Below, piece after piece: positions 1 through 5,983 of a DNA stretch of 22,569 bases; positions within the stretch are counted from its first letter, which is position 1; each line of letters begins with the position of its first letter. The notes under the pieces are model-generated. The model was not told the DNA's origin and searched no databases. It saw only the letters and a list, made by a program, of their open reading frames with translations. Where the stretch lies: NCBI GenBank assembly GCA_002421965.1, contig DISN01000023.1, forward strand, positions 1 to 22,569, written 5' to 3'. The DNA is from Candidatus Saccharibacteria bacterium UBA6209 (lineage in GTDB: Bacteria; Patescibacteriota; Saccharimonadia; Saccharimonadales; Saccharimonadaceae). The position numbers were made by a program, and so were the translations under genes.

Positions 1-26
1 ACGTGGATAGCGTAACTCTGAAATAC

Positions 27-119
27 GGAGGATTACCCAAGTGGCTGAAGGGGACGGTTTGCTAAATCGTTAGTGTGGGGAGACCTGCAGCGGGAGTTCG
101 AATCTCCCATCCTCCGCCA
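27..119 (+). tRNA. tRNA-Ser (anticodon GCU)
   Basis: The acceptor arm GGAGGAT (27-33) pairs perfectly with ATCCTCC (109-115). The discriminator is G116, and CCA (117-119) is encoded. The anticodon stem 54-58/66-70 closes the loop TTGCTAA with anticodon GCT at 61-63, reading AGC/AGU serine codons. The long variable arm (about 71-91) is the class II feature expected of tRNA-Ser. The T arm contains GTTCGAATC. A hairpin terminator follows directly. Confidence 0.97.
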
Positions 120-129
120 AGAATAGACG

Positions 130-152
130 ACGACCGCCGGTGGTCGTTTTTT
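130..152 (+). terminator. Intrinsic terminator after tRNA-Ser
   Basis: The stem ACGACC (130-135) / GGTCGT (142-147) encloses a 6-nt loop and runs into a T tract (147-152). It sits 10 nt after the tRNA-Ser CCA end, so it should end the tRNA transcript. Confidence 0.85.
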
Positions 153-193
153 CTATCAATAGGCTAGTGTTTTTATATTGTTTAACTTTTGGC

Positions 194-199
194 TATACT
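194..199 (+). promoter_or_regulatory. -10 element of the SGNH hydrolase gene (leaderless start)
   Basis: TATACT, preceded by GGC, ends exactly 7 nt before the ATG at 207. Transcription would start at or next to the start codon, and no Shine-Dalgarno sequence is present. No convincing -35 is seen. Confidence 0.6.
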
Positions 200-206
200 T
201 ATCTAC

Positions 207-1154
207 ATGAACAAGCCGGTAACCGAAGCAGCACCAGATAGGCGCAGCTTAGCTTGGCGAAGACTCACGGCGGGTACACTAGCGTCATTTGCCTTGCTCA
301 GCCTGACTGAATCTAGCGATGGCATCGTCCCGAAACTACCTACTGGCACGAAAATAGTTGCGATGGGCGACTCATACACATCGGGACATAACAACGGCGA
401 TGTGCAAGGTAAATTTAATGAATGCTTTCGCGATAACGTCAGCTATGCCTACAAAATTGCCGACCAGCTGGACCTACTAGATAGCTTTACTAATGTCGCT
501 TGCTCTGGTGCCACCCCCGAAGAGATTATAGGGGGTCGTTTTGACGAAAGACCACAGATTGAGGCACTCGACGACGAAACTGACTATGTGCTACTCACCA
601 CCGGTGCAAATGCCGCAAATCTATCAGAACTCCTTGGCTCATGCCTAGAATCAGACTGCTCCGTCGGCAGTCATCATATTACAGTGCTGCTAAATTACGT
701 GTCCTCAGAGGCGTTTATCGACAGGCTAAGAAATACCTACCAAAAAATTGCGCAGCACGCCCCAAATGCCGCAATAATTGTCACTGCTTATCCAACAATC
801 ATCGATACTGGCGCTATTTGCGGTGAACTAGCCGGCAATGGCGTTGATGGATCAACGGAAGCGGCAATCGATACTTTAAATCGATCGATCGAAACAGCCG
901 TTCAATCTGCACGAAACGAAGGGCTGATGGTGTTTTTATCGCCTCCGGCAAGAGACATTGACCTGTGCCGTACACTAGGGCAAAGCTTTTTCCATGACCC
1001 GGAAAACCCCAGAGCAATGGGGCACCCGACAGACCTAGGACATAGGGCAATCGCAAAGTCAGTACTAGGCACTATGGCGGCAGCAAACTACACACTATGC
1101 TATAATGATAGTTCAGAAGGCACACATATGCTCAAAGCTACAGGGAGGAGATAG
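207..1154 (+). CDS. Exported SGNH/GDSL-family hydrolase
   Basis: Predicted serine esterase/lipase-type hydrolase of 315 residues, acting outside the membrane or anchored to it. A basic N-terminus (RR at 12-13 and 18-19) is followed by a hydrophobic segment at about 20-34. Family blocks are visible: GDSYTSG with the nucleophile Ser56, Gly101 in VACSGAT (block II), Asn135 in GAN (block III, where the usual GxND has lost its Asp), and Asp276/His279 in DLGH (block V). The oxyanion Gly and Asn and the catalytic Ser-Asp-His are all kept, so activity is plausible. I chose ATG 207 over TTG 189 because the TTG codon lies upstream of and partly before the -10 element. The 3' end carries an internal promoter for the HIT gene. 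The substrate cannot be inferred; cell-wall or lipid ester is a guess. Confidence 0.82.
   Translation: MNKPVTEAAPDRRSLAWRRLTAGTLASFALLSLTESSDGIVPKLPTGTKIVAMGDSYTSGHNNGDVQGKFNECFRDNVSYAYKIADQLDLLDSFTNVACSGATPEEIIGGRFDERPQIEALDDETDYVLLTTGANAANLSELLGSCLESDCSVGSHHITVLLNYVSSEAFIDRLRNTYQKIAQHAPNAAIIVTAYPTIIDTGAICGELAGNGVDGSTEAAIDTLNRSIETAVQSARNEGLMVFLSPPARDIDLCRTLGQSFFHDPENPRAMGHPTDLGHRAIAKSVLGTMAAANYTLCYNDSSEGTHMLKATGRR
1098..1106 (+). promoter_or_regulatory. Extended -10 promoter for the HIT-rlmH pair
   Basis: TGCTATAAT is a full extended -10 (TGN plus TATAAT) inside the 3' end of the SGNH gene. It predicts a start near 1113 and a leader of about 43 nt that carries the GGGAGGAG ribosome binding site at 1143-1150. 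Confidence 0.6.
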
Positions 1155-1155
1155 T

Positions 1156-1545
1156 ATGACAATATTTGAAAAAATTATAAATCGAGAAATACCAGCTCAT
1201 ATCATCTACGAGGACGAGAAAACTCTAGCCTTTTTAGATATCTATCCCTCAGTCCCTGGGCATACGTTAGTTATCCCCAAAAATCCTACTGAGTTTGTCT
1301 GGGACCTGCCAGCTTCAGACTACGAATCACTAATGGCTGTATCACAAAAAATCGCTCTAAATCTAAGAAGTAAACTACCTCAAAAGTATGTCCACATGTC
1401 TGTTGTTGGCACCGATGTACCACATGCACATATTCACCTAATTCCTTTCGATACCACCAAGGATTTCCACAACCCTGACAGAATGAACCAAGAACCAGAC
1501 CATGAGCAGCTGGCTAAGATGGCTGATTTATTGCGAATATCATGA
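1156..1545 (+). CDS. HIT family protein (histidine triad nucleotide hydrolase)
   Basis: Small cytoplasmic nucleotide-binding hydrolase of 129 residues, a normal length for the HIT family (HinT/Fhit-like, acting on nucleoside phosphoramidates or dinucleotides). The triad HxHxH is at His90, His92 and His94 in VPHAHIHLIPF. The N-terminus (IFEKIINREIPAHIIYEDE, with FLDIYP next) is typical of bacterial HIT proteins. The start at 1156 is set by the strong Shine-Dalgarno GGGAGGAG (1143-1150); a longer in-frame reading from 1105 would begin inside the TATAAT element. Its TGA stop overlaps the rlmH ATG (ATGA), so the two are translationally coupled. The exact substrate is not decidable from sequence. 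Confidence 0.95.
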   Translation: MTIFEKIINREIPAHIIYEDEKTLAFLDIYPSVPGHTLVIPKNPTEFVWDLPASDYESLMAVSQKIALNLRSKLPQKYVHMSVVGTDVPHAHIHLIPFDTTKDFHNPDRMNQEPDHEQLAKMADLLRIS

Positions 1546-1994
1546 AGATACGCATAATCACTGTTGGCAAAAAGCACGAACCGTGGATCAAAGAGGGGAT
1601 TGATCGTTTCTTAGTCCGCCTCAGGCAGCCATTTGACGCTAATTTCGAATACATCGTCAACTCGCCCAGAAACGGGCAGGCCGCCAGAGAAGAGGAGTCT
1701 GGTAAAATTCTAAAACTAATTAAAGGCGAAGAATTTATAATTCTACTAGACGAGCGAGGCAAAAATATCACCTCTACTGAGCTCTCAGGACTACTGTCAA
1801 CCAACGTCGATAAGCAGATTGTTATCATCATCGGCGGGGCATACGGCGTCGATGAAAATCTACGCAACAGAGCTAACTTTACGTGGTCGCTGTCTAATTT
1901 AGTGTTCCCACACCAGTTAGTGCGACTGATTTTAGCCGAGCAGCTGTACCGTGCTCAGGAAATACACAAGGGAAGTGGCTATCACCATGCCTAG
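1542..1994 (+). CDS. rlmH: 23S rRNA (pseudouridine-1915-N3)-methyltransferase RlmH
   Basis: SPOUT-fold methyltransferase that methylates pseudouridine 1915 in helix 69 of 23S rRNA using S-adenosylmethionine. Its 150 residues match the usual length of about 155. The knotted cofactor region is clear: LLDERGK (69-74), IIGGAYG (96-102), WSLSNLVFPHQLVR (115-128), then LAEQLYRA and the C-terminal GYHH (146-149). The ATG overlaps the HIT stop by four bases and has no Shine-Dalgarno of its own, so translation probably depends on coupling. Its stop at 1992-1994 directly abuts the convergent comF stop, leaving no intergenic terminator. Confidence 0.97.
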   Translation: MKIRIITVGKKHEPWIKEGIDRFLVRLRQPFDANFEYIVNSPRNGQAAREEESGKILKLIKGEEFIILLDERGKNITSTELSGLLSTNVDKQIVIIIGGAYGVDENLRNRANFTWSLSNLVFPHQLVRLILAEQLYRAQEIHKGSGYHHA

Positions 1995-2657
1995 CTACCG
2001 CTGAATAGCCGCTACGGCCACAATAACATTATCCGCCCCGGCTTCACGCAAACATCTTGCCGCCGCCTGCACCGTAGAGCCTGTAGTCAGAATATCGTCA
2101 ATCAATAAATATATCTTGTCAGTAGACAGCTCTCTCTTCACCCTAAAGAAGCTCTTGGCCTGTTCTTTTCGTTGAGCCGCTGACTTGGCATAGTGCTGTG
2201 TAATGTTATTTTGCCTAGTCAGCACCGACTCGACCGACCAGCCGCTCTGCCTAGATAGATATCTTGCAATAAGCAGCATATGGTCATAGCCTCGCACCCT
2301 CACATTATGTGGAGTAGTTGGTATTGGTACAATTACAATATCGCCATATATCGCAGGTAGCCGTGAGATAATTAGCTCGGCTATCGCCTTTGCACTCTCC
2401 TTGGCTCGATTAAACTTATAGTCATCGATAAGCTTAAGTAGCGGCCCATCTCGAAAGCCAACTAAGTATCCAGTCGAACAGGGAAGTTGATGATTTGAGC
2501 ATAAATTCGCATTTTTAACTAATTTACGGCAAAAAATACAGATGCTTGGTGTATCCTCCAAAATGTCATTTTTACAACAATCACATAATTTTACCCCAAC
2601 TTCACCACACCCACAACAGTAATGGGGAGCAATGAGTGACAATAGCCTATCTATCAT
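1995..2657 (-). CDS. comF: ComF family phosphoribosyltransferase-like protein
   Basis: ComF-type protein of 220 residues, associated in other bacteria with natural DNA uptake, probably handling the incoming single strand in the cytoplasm. The N-terminus holds paired cysteines of a zinc-ribbon type (Cys14, 15, 17, 25, 27, 28, then Cys40, 43, 53, 60). The PRTase-like domain shows PIPTTPHNVRVRGYDH (111-126; the family usually has RGFNQ) and the PRPP-binding motif LLIDDILTTGST (184-195). The start is an ATG at 2657-2655. Upstream on the minus strand, TATAAT (2696-2691) overlaps the -35 of the divergent hsp20 promoter. No gene for the DNA-translocating ComEC channel is in view. The family call is firm; the competence role is inferred. 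Confidence 0.92.
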   Translation of the reverse strand: MIDRLLSLIAPHYCCGCGEVGVKLCDCCKNDILEDTPSICIFCRKLVKNANLCSNHQLPCSTGYLVGFRDGPLLKLIDDYKFNRAKESAKAIAELIISRLPAIYGDIVIVPIPTTPHNVRVRGYDHMLLIARYLSRQSGWSVESVLTRQNNITQHYAKSAAQRKEQAKSFFRVKRELSTDKIYLLIDDILTTGSTVQAAARCLREAGADNVIVAVAAIQR

Positions 2658-2687
2658 TGTAATTTTTACGTTTTACGCCCTCTACTG

Positions 2688-2716
2688 TTGATTATACGAC
2701 ATATACTAGTTATACT
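2688..2716 (+). promoter_or_regulatory. sigma70-type promoter of the Hsp20 gene, overlapping the divergent comF -10
   Basis: TTGATT (2688-2693), a 17-nt spacer, then TATACT (2711-2716). The predicted start is near 2723, giving a leader of about 37 nt with GGAGG at 2751-2755. On the opposite strand ATTATA (2691-2696) reads TATAAT toward comF, so the two promoters share bases and may exclude one another. No CIRCE-type heat-shock operator is seen. Confidence 0.65.
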
Positions 2717-2759
2717 AATACTGACTATGTCAATATGAGCCTTATGAAGTGGAGGAATT

Positions 2760-3230
2760 ATGGCCCGTAAGCAAAATGATGATTTATTAATGGAAGATGA
2801 GTTACTTGCTGCAGCATTCCTTGATGAGGGAGATGCAGAACCATCAGAAACAACACAGACCAACCAACCTAGCGAAGACAACTGGGACGAATCAGAAGCT
2901 GATTTTCCTGGTCAGCTAGCAGTAGATGTATACGAGACAGAAGACGAACTTGTTATCAAAGCGAGGACAGCCGGCGTCGATCGAAACGACCTAGATGTAA
3001 GCATCTCTGACGGTATTTTGACTATCTCTGGCACACTTTCAAGCGGTGATGACACAAATATCCGCAATTGGCATATCCAAGAGTGCTACTGGGGCGAATT
3101 TAGCCGAACACTAGCCCTACCTGTGGCCGTCAAAGAAGACGGCGTAAAGGCCGAGCTAAAAGACGGCGTTCTAACCATTACTTTCGAAAAGGTTAAGCAA
3201 GAAAAAGCTACAAAGATCCCAGTATTGTAG
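2760..3230 (+). CDS. Small heat-shock protein, Hsp20/alpha-crystallin family
   Basis: ATP-independent holdase chaperone of 156 residues that binds unfolding proteins in the cytoplasm. Residues 1-47 form an acidic, disordered N-terminal arm. The alpha-crystallin domain runs from about 50 to 146, with the family signatures EFSRTLALP and ELKDGVLTI. The C-terminus ends in KIPVL, which supplies the IxI/V oligomerisation motif. GGAGG at 2751-2755 places the start at 2760. Transcription ends at the hairpin at 3247-3274. The unusually acidic N-terminal arm (EDELL, DEGDAE, NWDESEADF) is typical of the CPR-like short sHSPs but gives no specific function. Confidence 0.95.
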   Translation: MARKQNDDLLMEDELLAAAFLDEGDAEPSETTQTNQPSEDNWDESEADFPGQLAVDVYETEDELVIKARTAGVDRNDLDVSISDGILTISGTLSSGDDTNIRNWHIQECYWGEFSRTLALPVAVKEDGVKAELKDGVLTITFEKVKQEKATKIPVL

Positions 3231-3246
3231 GAAGCCTACGGCTCAC

Positions 3247-3274
3247 AAAAGCACTCCTTCCGGGAGTGCTTTTT
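3247..3274 (+). terminator. Intrinsic terminator of the Hsp20 gene
   Basis: The perfect stem AAAAGCACTCC (3247-3257) / GGAGTGCTTTT (3263-3273) has a 5-nt loop and a T run. It lies 17 nt after the hsp20 stop. Confidence 0.9.
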
Positions 3275-3320
3275 ATTGCTATCCGACAGGTGAACGTGTA
3301 GCTAGGATCGGCGACATTTT

Positions 3321-3349
3321 AAAAAGCACCCGCATCATGCGGGTGCTTT
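3321..3349 (-). terminator. Terminator for the minus-strand pilin gene, possibly bidirectional
   Basis: The stem GCACCCGC (3326-3333) / GCGGGTGC (3339-3346) encloses ATCAT. On the minus strand it is followed by TTTTT (3325-3321) and then AAAA, which suits termination of the pilin gene ending at 3370. A short TTT on the plus side could give weak activity that way too. Confidence 0.85.
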
Positions 3350-3369
3350 CGAGTGACCAGATACTAGGC

Positions 3370-3771
3370 CTACGATGGACCCTGTACAGTGCCGCCGTTT
3401 AATGTGTCCGTTACAAATCCAACAATAGCAAATGCTAGAACTGCAACCGCTAGACCAATGATTGCATACATGATTGTATTCTTTGCAGAAGTAACCTTGT
3501 TGCTATCACCAGCAGAAGTTGCATACTTGATACCACCAACTATTAGCATAATCACTGATATAACACCGACTGCAAATAATAGCCAGTTAACTACCGCAAG
3601 CACAATCTCATCCACCTTGAGCGTGGCGGAACTATTAGAGCCTCCAACTGCATTAATACCTTTGTTAATCTCATCAACCTGAGCGCCAGCCGTAGTGGAG
3701 TTAAGTCCCATAGTTACACCAACTACTGGCACCACTGCGACCGCTGCTAGCTGCTTAATTGTTTTTTTCAT
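3370..3771 (-). CDS. T4SS pilin-like protein 5 (two-helix VirB2-like), own promoter
   Basis: A 133-residue exported protein of the small T4SS pilin type. A Sec signal peptide (MKKTIKQLAAVAVV..., likely cut after AGA near residue 30) leaves a mature protein with two hydrophobic helices at about 56-80 and 102-125. Between them is the family loop GGIKYATSAGDS followed by AKNTIMYAIIGLA, shared with the genes just upstream. AAGGAAGGAA (3790-3781) is the ribosome binding site. A separate -10, TATAAT (3811-3806), precedes it. This suggests independent, perhaps higher, expression, so it may be the major pilin; that is inference. A hairpin terminator follows. VirB2-like membrane topology is clear, but pilus assembly is not shown by sequence. 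Confidence 0.85.
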   Translation of the reverse strand: MKKTIKQLAAVAVVPVVGVTMGLNSTTAGAQVDEINKGINAVGGSNSSATLKVDEIVLAVVNWLLFAVGVISVIMLIVGGIKYATSAGDSNKVTSAKNTIMYAIIGLAVAVLAFAIVGFVTDTLNGGTVQGPS

Positions 3772-3805
3772 TTATTAAGATTCCTTCCTTTGATTGTTGT
3801 GGCTT

Positions 3806-3811
3806 ATTATA
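3806..3811 (-). promoter_or_regulatory. -10 element for pilin-like gene 5
   Basis: Read on the minus strand this is TATAAT, with a predicted start near 3799 and the ribosome binding site AAGGAAGGAA at 3790-3781. The -35 is weak. Confidence 0.5.
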
Positions 3812-3856
3812 GACACATATTACTATAAATTCGACAAATAGTCTAGTTTTTTAATT

Positions 3857-4306
3857 CTACCTAGGTGTATTTACTGTCTTGCCCCCCGTTGTTCCATTAG
3901 TGGTAGTTTTCGCCGCACCAACCTCATCCAGGACAGTATTTACAATCCAAAATGAGGCCAGAGCAACGACTAGCCCGATAATTGAGTACAACAGAGTGTT
4001 TTTAGCAGAAGTAAGCTTAGCGCTATCACCGGCAGATGTTGCAAACTTAAAGGCCGAAATAATAATCATTACCACCGCCAATACACCAACAACCATCAGT
4101 AGGAAGTTGATTATATTCTTCAGGTACTTATCGACTTGCTGATTTTTTGCATCTTTGGAGCACAGTGAACTATCTTTTTCCGTGAGTCCAGAATCATCAC
4201 ACGAGTCACCAACAAGTGCACCAAATGTCGATATAGATGCGTGAACAGACAAGGGGACAAGTGCCATCACACCAATAGATGCTATAAATATGCCGATTTT
4301 CTTCAC
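3857..4306 (-). CDS. T4SS pilin-like protein 4
   Basis: A 149-residue exported two-helix protein. The signal peptide MKKIGIFIASIGVMALVPLSVHA is followed by a mature N-terminal region with cysteines (SCDDSGL, SLCSKD). Hydrophobic helices at about 67-90 and 104-128 flank the shared loop FKFATSAGDSAKLTSAKNT. The C-terminal tail is Gly/Thr-rich (residues 132-149). The start codon is GTG at 4306-4304, overlapping the TGA of the preceding gene (GTGA). GGGGAGG at 4320-4314 gives a good 7-nt spacing. It is the last gene of the coupled four-gene run. No terminator hairpin is obvious before the next promoter. Confidence 0.82.
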   Translation of the reverse strand: MKKIGIFIASIGVMALVPLSVHASISTFGALVGDSCDDSGLTEKDSSLCSKDAKNQQVDKYLKNIINFLLMVVGVLAVVMIIISAFKFATSAGDSAKLTSAKNTLLYSIIGLVVALASFWIVNTVLDEVGAAKTTTNGTTGGKTVNTPR

Positions 4307-4596
4307 TTTGAAGCCTCCCCGAGTACGAAATAAGTTATTGAAAAAGCCAAAGCAACCATCGCAATACCTATAGCAGAATAAACTATGGTGTTTCTAGCTT
4401 TAGTCGCCTTATTACTATCGCCAGACGAGGTAATATAGCGAATGCTACCGATAATTATCATCAACACCGCTATAAATCCAGCTATGAAATAAATGCCGTT
4501 TAAAAATAGTGCAACACTGCCTGAACTAAGCTGCTGATCTGGTATGCCTAACTCGTTTGGCTTTGCGAGTTGCGCTAAATAATAGTAAGTCATCAC
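4303..4596 (-). CDS. T4SS pilin-like protein 3 (short, no signal peptide)
   Basis: A 97-residue protein consisting of little more than the two-helix pilin core: helices at about 32-52 and 70-92 around IGSIRYITSSGDSNKATKARNT. Unlike its neighbours it has no recognisable signal peptide. Its N-terminus (MTYYYLAQLAKPNELG) is short and polar, so insertion would rely on the hydrophobic helices. The start is either GTG 4596 (GTGA overlap with the previous stop) or ATG 4593 (TGATG overlap); the latter is one codon shorter and spaced better from a weak GGGG. Both arrangements imply translational coupling. A non-pilin accessory role is possible. Confidence 0.78.
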   Translation of the reverse strand: MMTYYYLAQLAKPNELGIPDQQLSSGSVALFLNGIYFIAGFIAVLMIIIGSIRYITSSGDSNKATKARNTIVYSAIGIAMVALAFSITYFVLGEASK

Positions 4597-5039
4597 AACC
4601 CCAGATACTTTCCGACAAAATTAACAAGTCCAACTGACCCGAGGGCAACAACCATACCAATCACTGCATTGATTATGGTTTTCATTGCCTTCGCTGCCTG
4701 GTCAGGGGAGCCAGAGCTCGTCATGTACTTAAAGCCGCCCATTATAATAAACGCAACTGTCACATACGCTGCTATCTGCAGTAAATCCTCAATTACCGTT
4801 AGTATGATCCTTGTTGTGAATTTCTGCTGCTCGGCTGCGGTGCTACCAGGCGACTTTATCTGACACTTTCCGCCAACCTCTTCGGTCAAGCCATAATACC
4901 ACGGCTTCAGAGTAATTATTGTGCCTTTTTTGTCACATGCCGACTGAGCAAAAGTCGTACTCGGAGCCATAACCACCGCCGCACTAGACACAATAATTAT
5001 CGCCAACATCGACATCACCATACGTCGCATAACTACCAC
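4593..5039 (-). CDS. T4SS pilin-like protein 2
   Basis: A 148-residue exported protein with a signal peptide ending near TTFAQ (about residue 31). A Cys-containing extracytoplasmic stretch (SACDKKG, GGKCQ) follows, then two helices at about 84-105 and 122-145 with the shared loop GGFKYMTSSGSPDQAAKAMKT. The GTG start at 5039 overlaps the previous gene's TAG. GGAGG at 5047-5043 is only 3 nt from this GTG and 12 nt from an alternative ATG at 5030, so the exact start is uncertain by three codons. It sits second in the coupled pilin run. Confidence 0.8.
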   Translation of the reverse strand: MVVMRRMVMSMLAIIIVSSAAVVMAPSTTFAQSACDKKGTIITLKPWYYGLTEEVGGKCQIKSPGSTAAEQQKFTTRIILTVIEDLLQIAAYVTVAFIIMGGFKYMTSSGSPDQAAKAMKTIINAVIGMVVALGSVGLVNFVGKYLGL

Positions 5040-5422
5040 ACACCTCCAGGAATAATAAAGTTTAATATCGACACCATAAATGCAAATGCAATAAGTCCAA
5101 TTACAATATTAGTCCAGATTTCTTTTGCTTTTTTGATGTTTTCCGGGTTGTCAGATGCACTACCGTACAAAATCGCACCGTAAACTACTGCAGCAACGGC
5201 AACCAGACCTATCGCTCCAGTCATAATCTTAATAACCATTCCCAGAATATTGTATATAGCTTCCTCACCGGTCTTGGCATCCTTACCAGAGCCGTTATCA
5301 CAGTTAATTATTGAGGTCTTCACTCCCATGCAGTCAGCAAGGGCAGGGCGAGATAGTGCCATGGCGCCAACTGTTGCTGTAGCTAATATTGCGATAGCTA
5401 TTAATATATTTCTTTTTATCAT
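5033..5422 (-). CDS. T4SS pilin-like protein 1, first gene of the pilin operon
   Basis: A 129-residue exported protein. The signal peptide MIKRNILIAIAILATATVG...PALA is probably cut near residue 29. A Cys pair (DCMG...INCDNG) comes next, then two helices at about 61-85 and 105-126. The inter-helix loop, YGAILYGSASDNPENIKKAKE, is the most divergent of the five copies but keeps the small-residue turn and the Lys/Ala pattern. The ATG at 5422 is preceded by AAGGA. A good promoter lies just upstream. It leads a four-gene operon with overlapping start/stop codons, so fixed stoichiometry of the products is likely. Confidence 0.8.
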   Translation of the reverse strand: MIKRNILIAIAILATATVGAMALSRPALADCMGVKTSIINCDNGSGKDAKTGEEAIYNILGMVIKIMTGAIGLVAVAAVVYGAILYGSASDNPENIKKAKEIWTNIVIGLIAFAFMVSILNFIIPGGVW

Positions 5423-5442
5423 TTATTATCCTTATGTGTTAA

Positions 5443-5471
5443 ATTGTAAAATACAACAAGTCAAAATGCAA
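5443..5471 (-). promoter_or_regulatory. Promoter of the pilin operon
   Basis: Read on the minus strand: TTGCAT (5471-5466), a 17-nt spacer, TACAAT (5448-5443). The predicted start is near 5436, giving a leader of about 14 nt that holds AAGGA before the ATG at 5422. Confidence 0.65.
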
Positions 5472-5488
5472 ACTTTTAGGCTGGGCTA

Positions 5489-5517
5489 TTGTAATAAGTG
5501 GTGAATCTTGGTAAAAT
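5489..5517 (+). promoter_or_regulatory. Promoter of tRNA-Asp
   Basis: TTGTAA (5489-5494), a 17-nt spacer, TAAAAT (5512-5517) with TGG immediately before it (extended -10). The predicted start is near 5524, 12 nt before the tRNA. It is divergent from the pilin operon promoter 18 nt away. Confidence 0.6.
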
Positions 5518-5535
5518 TCATAGAGTTTAAGACAT

Positions 5536-5613
5536 GCGCCCGTAGTGAAGTTGGCCCATCACGCCTCCCTGTCACGGAGGAGATCGCCGGTTCGAATCCG
5601 GTCGGGCGCGCCA
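5536..5613 (+). tRNA. tRNA-Asp (anticodon GUC)
   Basis: The acceptor GCGCCCG (5536-5542) pairs perfectly with CGGGCGC (5603-5609). The discriminator is G5610 and CCA is encoded (5611-5613). The anticodon arm CCTCC-CTGTCAC-GGAGG gives anticodon GTC. The T arm GCCGGTTCGAATCCGGT is canonical. Thirteen bases of the T-arm region recur 116 nt downstream (see repeats). Confidence 0.97.
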
Positions 5614-5710
5614 AAATAAATCACTCACCCTCAGGGTGGGTTATTTATTTTGATGCCTCCGGCGGTTTGAACCGGCGATAGGGGCCGAAGGCTCCGTGAT
5701 CGCCGGTTCG
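5582..5710 (+). repeat. 13-bp echo of the tRNA-Asp T arm (two direct copies, one inverted partial copy)
   Basis: GATCGCCGGTTCG occurs in tRNA-Asp (5582-5594) and again at 5698-5710. The inverted form GAACCGGCGAT is at 5669-5679. The second direct copy is also preceded by CTCCGT, reminiscent of the anticodon stem side. It could be a remnant of a tRNA-targeted integration or duplication, or a structural coincidence; the acceptor end is not repeated, which weakens the integration idea. Confidence 0.5.
5614..5651 (+). terminator. Long A/T-rich terminator hairpin after tRNA-Asp
   Basis: AAAATAAAT (5614-5622) pairs with ATTTATTTT (5643-5651), and the inner arms CACCC/GGGTG enclose TCA. Because the U tract is part of the stem, it can work in either direction. 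It starts immediately after the tRNA CCA. Confidence 0.8.
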
Positions 5711-5806
5711 GTGAAGCGAAAAAGGAAACTCGTGCTGGCACGTGTCCCTTTTGAGCGAAAGAGGCAACTTGTTGCCGATACCCGGTCGCAATCTTTGCTA
5801 CCTCTT
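5665..5806. ncRNA. Possible structured RNA or hairpin cluster in the 370-base gene-free gap
   Basis: The gene-free gap between tRNA-Asp and the lipoprotein gene (5614-5983) contains at least three consecutive inverted repeats. The first is GAACCGGCGAT (5669-5679) with ATCGCCGGTTC (5699-5709), enclosing an inner GGGGCC/GGCTCC stem (one G-U on the plus strand). The second is AAAAGG (5720-5725) with CCTTTT (5747-5752), enclosing CGTGC/GCACG. The third is AAGAGG (5759-5764) with CCTCTT (5801-5806), enclosing CAAC/GTTG and GCAA/TTGC. A T7 run is at 5873-5879. The one A-C mismatch on the minus strand becomes G-U on the plus strand, slightly favouring plus. I do not recognise tmRNA, RNase P RNA, SRP RNA or 6S RNA here. 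From 5807 to 5947 nothing else is evident. Confidence 0.3.
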
Positions 5807-5947
5807 AGTTTATTTTTGAAAGCAGCTGCACGTTCGAGCAAGGCGAGAACCATCCGGTCAATATATAAGCCCTTTTTTTCGAACAGAGGAGCTAAGTGAT
5901 ATCCAGTCTTTCTTCGCTAAAATCCCTATCTCTCTAAGCATAGCCTC

Positions 5948-5976
5948 TTGCATTTTAATCAAATCCGTGGTATAGT
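5948..5976 (+). promoter_or_regulatory. Promoter of the lipoprotein gene (leaderless)
   Basis: TTGCAT (5948-5953), exactly 17 nt, TATAGT (5971-5976), then 7 nt to the ATG at 5984. No Shine-Dalgarno lies between. Transcription should start at or beside the start codon. Confidence 0.65.
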
Positions 5977-5983
5977 GTAATCA

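Noticed and set aside
189..206. TTG start extending the SGNH protein
   Set aside because: The codon lies upstream of the -10 hexamer; the ATG at 207 fits the promoter spacing.
1105..1155. N-terminal extension of the HIT protein from ATG 1105
   Set aside because: That ATG is part of the TATAATG promoter element, and a strong GGGAGGAG site directs initiation at 1156, where the family's N-terminus begins.
5536..5710. Integrated mobile element using tRNA-Asp as attachment site
   Set aside because: The repeated 13 bp is from the T arm only, lies 116 nt away, and no integrase, transposase or relaxase is present in the window.
5641..5853. A 70-codon open frame on the minus strand opposite the same region
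   Set aside because: No ribosome binding site, ends inside the tRNA-Asp terminator, and low-complexity basic sequence; better explained by the inverted repeats.
5696..5899. A 67-codon Lys/Arg-rich open frame on the plus strand
   Set aside because: It starts with GTG without a ribosome binding site, lies over the hairpin cluster, and its composition is unlike the real genes here.
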